Part shown: positions 1-6,270 of the stretch, piece by piece
Position numbering within the stretch: the stretch's first letter is position 1
How the letters are laid out: every line of letters starts with the position of its first letter
Assembly: GCA_025922715.1 (NCBI GenBank)
Contig: JAICHH010000058.1
Coordinates: 1-10,059, forward strand
Reading direction: 5' to 3'
DNA: 10,059 nucleotides
Origin: Nitrososphaeraceae archaeon
GTDB taxonomy: Archaea > Thermoproteota > Nitrososphaeria > Nitrososphaerales > Nitrososphaeraceae
Program-made: the position numbers and the translations under genes
Notes under the pieces: generated by a model
The model's input: the letters and a program-made list of their open reading frames with translations, nothing else
Database searches by the model: none
Told to the model about the DNA's origin: nothing

Positions 1-81
1 AAAAGGAAGTTAATAATTAATAAATTGATAAAAAATATCTATATTTTAATATCATTACTATAATTCATTACATAGATTATA

Positions 82-1551
82 TTGAATACAGATTTTTGGG
101 ATAATATTTACAAGTACAAAGAATATGGTTTTGAGCCACTAAATTGGCTTTCTACTTTTTCTAATGAAATTGATCCAGACTTATTAGAATCTTCACTAAA
201 TAAAATTAAAGGAACAAATTGGAAAATTATACCAGATTGGTTTGATTGGTTTTACAAAAGTGAAAGAAAGAATCCTGAAATTACTAGAAGAATTTATAAT
301 CTATCCGATTTATACGTTCAACAAAGTGAGACAGGTATAAAAAAATCACTAGCAATTATCCAATTGAATAAGGAAATCGTAGACAATCAAGAAAAGCGTC
401 TCGATCTTCTGTCAAATTTAATTAATAGTATTAAATCAAAATGTATAACCAAAAAAATTAGTGCAATAAATACGTCTTCAAAAAAACAATTTGCATTGTT
501 AGACTTTATTGAAACAAGAAGAGGAAATAAAGTAGGATACATCATTGCTAATAATTATATAACTCAGGTAACGGACGTTTTATGTTCACCTGAATCTGAC
601 ATTCATTGTAAAATAACAGTTGCGGGAGTAATAGAAAATCTGAATTTACTGGGATGTATAGACGAATTTAAAATTTTTCCTATCTATGATGCACCGAAAG
701 AAGAAATGCTTGATGCTACCAGACAGAATTTAGATTCAATTACTTTATCTAATAATATCTATATGGAAGATTACAGTTCTCTGAAAATTGGTAACCTATT
801 TTTTGGAGCCAGTGCTACAGCTACTACATACAGAGAAATTCCTACAAGATACACAGAGATAGAAGAGGAAATGAATGTTATAGTTACTGACAAATTTGGT
901 TCTATAATTCCCTTAAGTATATTTTTGTTAACAAAAATTAATGAGGAAAACATATCTGTTTTTGAAAAACATGGTATAGTCATTACTAAACTTGAAATGG
1001 AAAAAGATAATATCATTAAGAATTTGAGCCATCCGAGATTTGAGCTTGGAAAGCTAATAAACAAATATTGTCCTGCTTTTGAGGGAAAATTTGATAAAGC
1101 TTCACATATAACTGCAGTATTTCCTATTTTAACCGAAGGAATTCTAGCTCTCAAAAAGTTAGTTGACTACATAGATCGTGAAATAATAATAGATAAGATT
1201 CCAATTAAAAATAAGGAAATGTCTTCATATGCTGTTAAAGAATATTTAGTACAACATTCCACTTCTTCATTTAATGGTTGTCACTTGATAATAGCATCAA
1301 GAGAATGTACTGACTCAATAATCCAAGACTTGAAAAAAATACATCTTGAACCAGAAGTTATTGGAAAAGTTGGAAAAAAAGGCAAACCGCTTTTGAATAT
1401 CAAAGACACGGAGATTGATAAATATATTCTTAGAAGATCAAAAATTAATAAAAAAATTAAGTCGTTTAGAGCAAAAGGAGTTGAAAATATTGACAAAGAT
1501 CTCAGAAGGTCATTATCATCATACCGTCCTCCTTCTTCTTCCTCCATTTAA
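82..1551 (+). CDS. SelD-related PurM/AIR-synthase superfamily protein
   Basis: Encodes 489 residues, read as a SelD-related member of the PurM (AIR synthase) superfamily, ATP-dependent enzymes that usually phosphorylate a small substrate. Residues 1-130 are a helical extension (GFEPLNWL, then NEIDPDLL). The PurM-like N-domain covers about 135-285: TQVTDVL (162-168) sits where SelD has its metal-binding Asp segment, followed by a helix ending NLLGCID, and FGASATATTY (241-250) leads to MNVIVTDKFG. The C-domain (about 290-440) ends with CHLIIAS (400-406) and VIGKVGKKG (426-434), as in AIR-synthase C-domains. The SelD N-terminal catalytic Cys/Sec-Lys loop is absent, so selenophosphate synthesis is unlikely; archaeal relatives are often called SelD-related sulfur-metabolism proteins, without proof. 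The start is TTG: an in-frame TAG lies two codons upstream. The tail is basic and Ser-rich. It converges on pyrK 43 bases away. The superfamily is fairly sure; the function is open. Confidence 0.68.
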   Translation: MNTDFWDNIYKYKEYGFEPLNWLSTFSNEIDPDLLESSLNKIKGTNWKIIPDWFDWFYKSERKNPEITRRIYNLSDLYVQQSETGIKKSLAIIQLNKEIVDNQEKRLDLLSNLINSIKSKCITKKISAINTSSKKQFALLDFIETRRGNKVGYIIANNYITQVTDVLCSPESDIHCKITVAGVIENLNLLGCIDEFKIFPIYDAPKEEMLDATRQNLDSITLSNNIYMEDYSSLKIGNLFFGASATATTYREIPTRYTEIEEEMNVIVTDKFGSIIPLSIFLLTKINEENISVFEKHGIVITKLEMEKDNIIKNLSHPRFELGKLINKYCPAFEGKFDKASHITAVFPILTEGILALKKLVDYIDREIIIDKIPIKNKEMSSYAVKEYLVQHSTSSFNGCHLIIASRECTDSIIQDLKKIHLEPEVIGKVGKKGKPLLNIKDTEIDKYILRRSKINKKIKSFRAKGVENIDKDLRRSLSSYRPPSSSSI

Positions 1552-1594
1552 TCTAGCAATAAATTCTTAAAAAACTTGTTTAATATATTAATTA

Positions 1595-2434
1595 TTAATT
1601 AAATGAATAATTCGATGGACGGCCAGACTTATCTCTGAAAACTTTTCCAAATTCTGACATTTTAGATAATTGATTATCGTTAAACACAGTACCGTCTTTG
1701 CAAACAAGTTTGTCATTTATACAACAACTTGCACAAATCCCTATTCCACATTTCATATATCTTTCTAGGCTAGCTTGAATTGGAATGGAATGAGTAACTG
1801 ATAAATTATAAATACTCACCATCATAAGTTCGGGACCGCAAGTATAGATCATATCAAATTGTTCTTTCTTTAAAATATATTTTAAAGCATCTGTTACTAC
1901 TCCTTTTATTCCATAACTACCATCTTCAGTGGTAACAATTATCTTAGTCCTTATTTTACTTAATATTTCTTCTGCGAGATCTTTGAAAAGGACCTCTTTC
2001 TGTGTTTGTGCACCCATAATTATTGTACATCTTTCTTGTATTTTACTAATTAAAGTAGCGAGACGCATTAATGGAACCAAACCAGTTCCACCTCCTACTA
2101 ACAAAGGACGTTTTACATCCTTACTTATACTAAAATAATTGCCATAAGGTCCGCGTACCCCAATTTGATCATTTTGTTTTTTTTCAAAAAGAGAAGTGGA
2201 TCCAAATCCATGTTTCCGTATTGTGATCGCAGCATGATTCTTCTTATTTGAAATCATTACACTCATTGGAAGTTCTTCTACCCTTGGAATCCAGATCATT
2301 AAAAATTGCCCAGGTTTTGCATTTGAAGATAACATATCATCGAAAACAAAAGTCTTTACCGAAGGGGTTTCTTCTATTACCTCTTCAATAACAACCATTC
2401 GTATTTTATCAATATTTGTGTGCAAGACCAACAA
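1595..2434 (-). CDS. pyrK: Dihydroorotate dehydrogenase electron transfer subunit PyrK
   Basis: Encodes the iron-sulfur flavoprotein subunit of class 1B dihydroorotate dehydrogenase, which carries electrons from PyrD's FMN through a 2Fe-2S cluster and FAD to NAD. Visible features in order: a ferredoxin-reductase-type FAD domain with PGQFLMIWIP (41-50), ELPMS (54-58) and GPYG (95-98); the nucleotide-binding loop GGGTGLVPL (114-122); the CGPELM motif (199-204); and a C-terminal cluster site with Cys229, Cys234, Cys237 and Cys245 (C-x4-C-x2-C-x7-C), plus an extra Cys238. All expected ligands are present. The start is uncertain. The listed TTG overlaps the 3' end of pyrD by 26 bases and has a GGAG one base before it, which suits a TTG three codons later better. 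The first ATG (2398) gives 267 residues and starts ten bases after the pyrD stop. Co-transcription with pyrD is very likely. Confidence 0.93.
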   Translation of the reverse strand: MLVLHTNIDKIRMVVIEEVIEETPSVKTFVFDDMLSSNAKPGQFLMIWIPRVEELPMSVMISNKKNHAAITIRKHGFGSTSLFEKKQNDQIGVRGPYGNYFSISKDVKRPLLVGGGTGLVPLMRLATLISKIQERCTIIMGAQTQKEVLFKDLAEEILSKIRTKIIVTTEDGSYGIKGVVTDALKYILKKEQFDMIYTCGPELMMVSIYNLSVTHSIPIQASLERYMKCGIGICASCCINDKLVCKDGTVFNDNQLSKMSEFGKVFRDKSGRPSNYSFN

Positions 2435-3308
2435 TCTCCTTTATGCTCTTGCAATCTTTCTTCTGCAAATATTTTGTAATTCCTAATTTTATTTGATTGA
2501 ATGCTTTCAAACCCGTATATCCTATGACAGAACCTAATTCTATAGCTGTTGCACCTGCCAAAACGTATTCTATTGCATCTTCCCATGTAAATATTCCACC
2601 ACATCCAATTACAGGGATATCGACTTTTTTAGATATTTCATAAACACATCTGACTCCTATGGGTTTTAAAGGAATACCAGACAATCCGCCAACTTTATTG
2701 CTCAGAATGGGCATTCCGGTCTCGACATTTATTATCATTGCTCTAATAGTATTTATTGCAGTTATGGCATCAGCTCCTGATTCTTGGATTATCGTTGCAA
2801 GTTTTAAAATATCGGTATTTCCTATTCCAACTTTGATAATTACAGGTTTTTTAGTTCTTGACTTAATAGTCTTAATTATTTTAGTTACCAAATCAGGGTC
2901 ATCACCAACTTCCATGCCCATCTTCGCAACATGTGGACAAGAAAGATTAATCTCATAACCTAAGATATTCAACTTATCAAATTTACTTATTAGTTTTGGA
3001 AAATCTGACTGACTAGATCCAACAATACTAACTATAAGAGGAATTTGATTATTCATAATTTCATGAGCAAATACATCAGATCCAGGATTTGCAAGCCCTA
3101 CAGCATTTAAATAACCTTTGTCTCCAAGAGAAACAACTGTGGGACCTTTATATCCATCTAGAGGACTAACACTTATTGATTTGCTGACTATAGCTCCTAA
3201 ACCATCATTGTATAATCTGTTAAAAATTTCCTGAGAAATACCTAAAAATCCTGATGCAAGTAGAAGCGGATTTCTAAGATGTATTCCTGCAAGATCAATC
3301 GACAACAT
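2409..3308 (-). CDS. pyrD: Dihydroorotate dehydrogenase class 1B catalytic subunit PyrD
   Basis: Encodes the FMN-containing catalytic subunit that oxidises (S)-dihydroorotate to orotate, the fourth step of de novo pyrimidine synthesis. From the ATG at 3308 (299 residues) the protein opens MLSIDLAGIHLRNPLLLASG. From memory this lines up from its first residue with bacterial class 1B PyrD (about 310 residues). The TIM barrel shows SKSIS (Lys43, FMN contact), the active-site segment INLSCPHV with catalytic base Cys124 (Cys rather than Ser is typical of class 1), VIIKVG (Lys159), AINTI, GGLSG, and the phosphate-binding loops VIGCGGI and AIELGSVIG near the end. An in-frame TTG at 3371 would add 21 Ser/Thr/Asn-rich residues unlike the family, so I prefer the ATG. 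That TTG does have a TATA-like AT stretch about 20-29 bases upstream. The adjoining pyrK confirms the 1B heterotetrameric type. Confidence 0.94.
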   Translation of the reverse strand: MLSIDLAGIHLRNPLLLASGFLGISQEIFNRLYNDGLGAIVSKSISVSPLDGYKGPTVVSLGDKGYLNAVGLANPGSDVFAHEIMNNQIPLIVSIVGSSQSDFPKLISKFDKLNILGYEINLSCPHVAKMGMEVGDDPDLVTKIIKTIKSRTKKPVIIKVGIGNTDILKLATIIQESGADAITAINTIRAMIINVETGMPILSNKVGGLSGIPLKPIGVRCVYEISKKVDIPVIGCGGIFTWEDAIEYVLAGATAIELGSVIGYTGLKAFNQIKLGITKYLQKKDCKSIKEIVGLAHKY

Positions 3309-3525
3309 ATTAGATGATTTATAAATACTTTTAATGTTAGTAGTAGTAGGTGAACTTGCATTATTCTTCAATGTCTAGTTGTCTTAATAATTTAATATCT
3401 TATTAGTTGTTCGTTTTAGATTTATTTCAGCATTAAAATAGATTAGATTTTAATAAAAAATTTTTTATTTTGTATTCAAAATAATTTTTTTGGTTTTTAT
3501 TTTTTTAAAAATATCAAATATTAAT

Positions 3526-3550
3526 ATGTAAATGTAATTACATTTTACAT
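3526..3550. promoter_or_regulatory. Imperfect 25-bp palindrome, possible operator
   Basis: The left arm ATGTAAATGTAA is followed at once by TTACATTTTACAT. The arms are reverse complements apart from one extra T in the right arm. The TGTAA...TTACA layout resembles a dimer-binding operator, and the site lies midway between divergent transcription units. In DNA this AT-rich some symmetry arises by chance, but a 12-bp arm containing G/C positions is more than background. The regulator is unknown. Confidence 0.35.
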
Positions 3551-3724
3551 TATATTAGACAATAAATACATCAAAAATGAAATAATTAGTATACATAATA
3601 TTTCTTAATTTTTAACTTATTATAAGATACACATTAATATAAAATAACTGATGATTATTACGATAAATAAAACTACAACAGATAGTATCATGAAATTTTT
3701 ATTGAGAATATAACAATATATACA

Positions 3725-3735
3725 TTTAATATAAC
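3725..3735 (+). promoter_or_regulatory. TATA-like box before the TatD-like gene
   Basis: TTTAATATAAC lies 21-31 bases before the ATG at 3756. That is the spacing expected if transcription begins at or just before the start codon (leaderless archaeal mRNA). No Shine-Dalgarno sequence precedes the ATG, which agrees with this. The call rests on position and composition only. Confidence 0.4.
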
Positions 3736-3755
3736 TTGGTTGATTTTATAAGTAA

Positions 3756-4574
3756 ATGTCTGGATTCTTCGATCCGCATATTCATATGTATTCTCGAACT
3801 ACTGATGACTATGATGCTATGTCTAAAGCAGGAATAGAAGTTATAGTACAACCCTCTTTTTGGCTTGGAGGTCCAAGGACTTTTGTTGGAACGTTTATTG
3901 ATTATTGGGAACACCTCATATCGTTCGAAACTACAAGAGCTAAACAATTTGGAATTGAACATTTTGTATGCATTTCTGTAAATCCTAAAGAATCTGTCCA
4001 GAGACCACTAGCGTTAGATGCATTACACGCAATGTTAAAGTTTATAGATAGAGAAAGAGTTGTAGCAATTGGTGAAATAGGTTACAATCTTATTAATGAA
4101 TTAGAAGAAGAGATTTTTATAAAACAGCTTGAAATTGCATCCACCAAAAAGATTCCTATTATGATTCATTTACCTCATCAAAATAAAATTAAAGGAATAG
4201 AAAAAATTGACGAAATACTAAATCAAAATGGTAATAAATATGATAGAAAGAAAATCCTGATCGATCATAATACGGAAGAAACAATAAAAAAAACATTGGA
4301 AATGGGATTGTGGGCCGGTCTTTCGGTTTATCCTTTAACGAAACTTTCACCAAAGAGAGCAATGGATATTATAAGAAAAAATGGATCAGATAGTATAATG
4401 ATAAATAGTGCAGCTGATTGGGGGATTTCCGATCCATTGAGCGTGCCATTAGTTGCTAGAGAAATGAGAAAGGAAGGATTTAGAAAAAATGAAATAGAAA
4501 AAGTTACAATGATTAATGCGTATGATTTTTACAAACAATCAAATAAATTTACCTGGAAACCTCAAGTTCAGTGA
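3756..4574 (+). CDS. TatD-family metal-dependent hydrolase, EboB-like
   Basis: Encodes 272 residues of an amidohydrolase-fold TIM barrel of the TatD family. The metal ligands are all visible: DPHIH (His8, His10), GEIGYN (Glu107), MIHLPH (His138, His141), DHN (His171) and the closing SAADWG (Asp221). The N-terminal stretch with SRTTDDYDAM (13-22), then PSFWLGGPRT (33-42) and FIDYWEHL (48-54), matches my memory of the EboB subgroup rather than TatD DNase. EboB belongs to bacterial ebo clusters, whose products act on or help export secondary-metabolite precursors (for example with scytonemin genes in cyanobacteria); its reaction is not known to me. The ATG has no ribosome-binding site but has a well-placed TATA-like box. 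The next gene starts 42 bases downstream on the same strand and probably works with it. TatD superfamily membership is firm; the EboB assignment is recalled similarity. Confidence 0.87.
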   Translation: MSGFFDPHIHMYSRTTDDYDAMSKAGIEVIVQPSFWLGGPRTFVGTFIDYWEHLISFETTRAKQFGIEHFVCISVNPKESVQRPLALDALHAMLKFIDRERVVAIGEIGYNLINELEEEIFIKQLEIASTKKIPIMIHLPHQNKIKGIEKIDEILNQNGNKYDRKKILIDHNTEETIKKTLEMGLWAGLSVYPLTKLSPKRAMDIIRKNGSDSIMINSAADWGISDPLSVPLVAREMRKEGFRKNEIEKVTMINAYDFYKQSNKFTWKPQVQ

Positions 4575-4616
4575 TAGAATATTAAGTAGAATATATTCAT
4601 TACGGATAATTTAGGA

Positions 4617-5450
4617 ATGATACTATCATTTAGTTCAAACGCTTTTAAGAAATTTTCTCTTGATATTGCTATAAGAGAAATAGCTAAAATAGGTTATAAA
4701 GGAGTAGAAATTTTATGTGATATACCACATGCTTATCCTCCCGAGTTTTCAAAAGAACAAGCAAAAAAAATAAAAAATTTGATTTCCGATTTGAATATAG
4801 GGATTTCTAACCTTAATGCATTTACATTATATGCCATAGGAGATGTTTATCATCCTTCATGGATTGAAAATGATTACAAGTTACGAGAAATTAGGATTAA
4901 GCATACAATAGATTGCATTTATTTAGCAAAAACCTTAGGTGCAAAAAACCTTTCAACTGAACCAGGAGGTCCAATTAACATAAAAAAGAATAAAATAGAA
5001 TCAAATATCCTACTGAAAATATTCGCAGATGGGTTAAAAAAAGTCAAATCTATTGCAGAAGAAAATGATGTAAAAATATTAGTTGAACCAGAACCTTCTC
5101 TGCTAATTGAGAACTCTCAGCAATTTTTAGAATTAATGAAAACAATATGTTCTGACTATATAAAATTAAATTTTGATATTGGACATTTTTATTGTGTCAA
5201 AGAAGATCCTTCTGAAACAATATTAAAATTAATTGATTATATAGAACATTTTCATTTATCAGACATAGCTAATAATAGAGTTCACTATCATCTTATACCT
5301 GGAATAGGTTCTATAGATTTTGAACAAGTTTTTGATACAATAAAAAAGATTGGATATAAAGGATTTGTTACTGTAGAATTATATCCATATCAGGATAATC
5401 CCATCTATGTAGCAAAACAAGCCTATAATTATTTAAAAGTATTATGTTAA
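4617..5450 (+). CDS. Xylose-isomerase-like TIM barrel (sugar phosphate isomerase/epimerase)
   Basis: Encodes 277 residues of the xylose isomerase-like / AP endonuclease 2 TIM-barrel superfamily, metal-dependent enzymes that often isomerise or epimerise sugars. The start MILSFSSNAF and the segment IGYKGVEIL (25-33) are the usual first strand and helix. The four expected metal ligands are visible: Glu157 in VEPEP, Asp187 in NFDIGH, His213 in HFHLSD and Glu254 in VTVELYPY. STEPGG (113-118) is another conserved-looking strand end. Length is normal and nothing is missing. It follows the TatD-like gene after 42 bases containing a symmetric GAATATATTC (4589-4598), about 24 bases before the ATG, so it may be co-transcribed, have its own leaderless promoter, or both. 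The pairing recalls ebo clusters, which include a TIM-barrel protein (EboE), but this sequence does not look like canonical EboE. The substrate is unknown. Confidence 0.85.
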   Translation: MILSFSSNAFKKFSLDIAIREIAKIGYKGVEILCDIPHAYPPEFSKEQAKKIKNLISDLNIGISNLNAFTLYAIGDVYHPSWIENDYKLREIRIKHTIDCIYLAKTLGAKNLSTEPGGPINIKKNKIESNILLKIFADGLKKVKSIAEENDVKILVEPEPSLLIENSQQFLELMKTICSDYIKLNFDIGHFYCVKEDPSETILKLIDYIEHFHLSDIANNRVHYHLIPGIGSIDFEQVFDTIKKIGYKGFVTVELYPYQDNPIYVAKQAYNYLKVLC

Positions 5451-5534
5451 AGGGTTATTAAGTAATTCCATCGTTTATTATTCAAAATTTAAAAAATATA
5501 TCTAGTATTTAGATCACTGTTTTCAAACATAATT

Positions 5535-5569
5535 AAATAAAATAAAATAAAATAAAATAAAATAAAATA
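5535..5569. repeat. AAATA pentanucleotide tandem array (7 copies)
   Basis: Seven perfect head-to-tail copies of AAATA, breaking down into AATAGTTAAAT just downstream. It is a simple-sequence repeat in a non-coding spacer, 224 bases before the next start codon. Such arrays change copy number by slippage; any role in regulation is speculative. Confidence 0.95.
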
Positions 5570-5649
5570 AATAGTTAAATTAAATTATTGTTAAAAATAT
5601 TTTAATATAAATTAAACAATATTCCTAAAATAATTTCATTGCTATAAAA

Positions 5650-5683
5650 AACTAATTAGTTAAATAAGTACGTAAACTTATTT
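5650..5683. repeat. Adjacent palindrome and inverted repeat
   Basis: AACTAATTAGTT (5650-5661) is a perfect 12-bp palindrome. Directly after it, AAATAAGT (5662-5669) is matched by ACTTATTT (5676-5683) across the six-base spacer ACGTAA. The two symmetric units sit back to back about 110 bases before the next start codon. They could be protein-binding sites or a weak hairpin. Confidence 0.5.
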
Positions 5684-5762
5684 CAGCAATAATAATATGA
5701 CGGCAAAATTATAATTAGATCATCCAAAGTAGTATTTTATTTATAAATTTATATAGTAAATC

Positions 5763-5790
5763 TTATATGTTACGGTCTAATACGGTATAA
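5763..5790 (+). promoter_or_regulatory. Promoter of the small RHH-like gene with tandem 10-bp repeat
   Basis: A TATA-like TTATATG (5763-5769) lies about 27 bases before the GTG start, as for a leaderless transcript. Between it and the start are two head-to-tail decamers, TACGGTCTAA (5771-5780) and TACGGTATAA (5781-5790), matching at nine of ten positions and one helical turn apart. A protein bound there would cover the expected transcription start. Confidence 0.4.
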
Positions 5791-5792
5791 GC

Positions 5793-6188
5793 GTGCCTAA
5801 ACCTGGTTTTAAATCAATTACAGTCAGTGAGAACATCTATAAAAAATTCTTTAATGTTTATGAAAAAAGAAAGAATGATTTAGAACTAAAAGGAATTACA
5901 AGTTTTTCAGGATACCTTACAAGCATGATGGAGGAGATGATGTTAAAGCATGAAGCATTTACTAAACAAGCTCCTTTTATGGAAAAAATTTCAATTGACT
6001 CTGATCGAGTACTAATAAAAGATAATAAAAGAAATAGAATAGCAGAAGTTATATTACGAAATGGTGAACTACGGTGTTTACTAGATGAAAAAATAGATTG
6101 TGTTCACATAGGATTTGTTTACTCTATTCCAGAAGTTTATATTGTATTAAACAATAAAGGAATGAAAGCTCCAAAATCATTACATTAA
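5793..6188 (+). CDS. Small probable ribbon-helix-helix protein with C-terminal Cys/His motif
   Basis: Encodes 131 residues; I know no experimentally described function. Residues 5-50 fit a ribbon-helix-helix DNA-binding fold: strand GFKSITVS (5-12), helix from ENIYKKFF, a turn at GITSFSG (34-40), and second helix YLTSMMEEMM (41-50). Residues 65-118 look like two hairpin strands (KISIDSDRVLIKD, then IAEVILRNGEL) followed by Cys95, Cys103 and His105 (C-x7-C-x-H) and a helix. That order resembles a SWIM-type zinc site (CxC...CxH) missing its second cysteine. I recall similar small proteins opening KPGFKSITVS in thaumarchaeal genomes. The start is GTG, with no Shine-Dalgarno, a TATA-like box 27 bases upstream and tandem decamers in between, so self-regulation is possible. 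Existence as a gene is well supported; both fold assignments are inference. Confidence 0.75.
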   Translation: MPKPGFKSITVSENIYKKFFNVYEKRKNDLELKGITSFSGYLTSMMEEMMLKHEAFTKQAPFMEKISIDSDRVLIKDNKRNRIAEVILRNGELRCLLDEKIDCVHIGFVYSIPEVYIVLNNKGMKAPKSLH

Positions 6189-6234
6189 ATTATTTTATAA
6201 TTAAACTGTTTGAATAGGTAGAGAAATTAATCAA

Positions 6235-6245
6235 TTTAAATAAAT
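6235..6245 (+). promoter_or_regulatory. TATA-like box before the TRIC-family gene
   Basis: TTTAAATAAAT lies 26-36 bases before the TTG start at 6271, suitable for a leaderless or very short-leader transcript. No Shine-Dalgarno sequence precedes the start. The 82-base spacer after the previous gene could alternatively be read through from upstream. Confidence 0.3.
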
Positions 6246-6270
6246 ATTAAGAAATAATTAATATTTATAG

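Larger units (their letters stand above)
3372..3755. promoter_or_regulatory. Divergent intergenic region between pyrD and the TatD-like gene
   Basis: About 384 bases with no supportable gene; all frames are broken by frequent stops. It is extremely AT-rich. It holds a perfect A6T6 palindrome (3455-3466) followed by long T runs to about 3510, a composition expected to bend DNA or exclude chromatin proteins. It also holds an imperfect 25-bp palindrome (3526-3550) and a TATA-like box before the rightward gene. It must contain the promoters of both divergent units. Confidence 0.6.
5451..5792. promoter_or_regulatory. Intergenic region with tandem array, inverted repeats and promoter
   Basis: 342 bases without a supportable gene. 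In order it holds a seven-copy AAATA array (5535-5569), an AT-only inverted repeat (5591-5605), a perfect 12-bp palindrome AACTAATTAGTT (5650-5661), an 8-bp-arm inverted repeat (5662-5683), a TATA-like box and a 10-bp tandem direct repeat next to the following start codon. Nothing in it resembles a tRNA or a conserved ncRNA. Confidence 0.55.

Noticed and set aside
771..1154. Antisense frame with hydrophobic stretches inside the SelD-related gene
   Set aside because: It lies wholly within a gene with clear PurM-type motifs and shows no family signature or start signals.
3309..3371. N-terminal extension of PyrD from TTG
   Set aside because: The 21 added residues are low-complexity and lie ahead of an ATG that, from memory, aligns with the family's usual first residue. 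A leaderless start at the TTG cannot be fully excluded.
5535..5569. CRISPR-like or attachment-site repeat
   Set aside because: The units are contiguous pentamers without spacers, and no integrase, cas gene or tRNA 3' end is nearby.
6189..6270. Small gene between the RHH-like and TRIC genes
   Set aside because: Only 82 bases, stop-rich in every frame, and best explained as a short promoter spacer.
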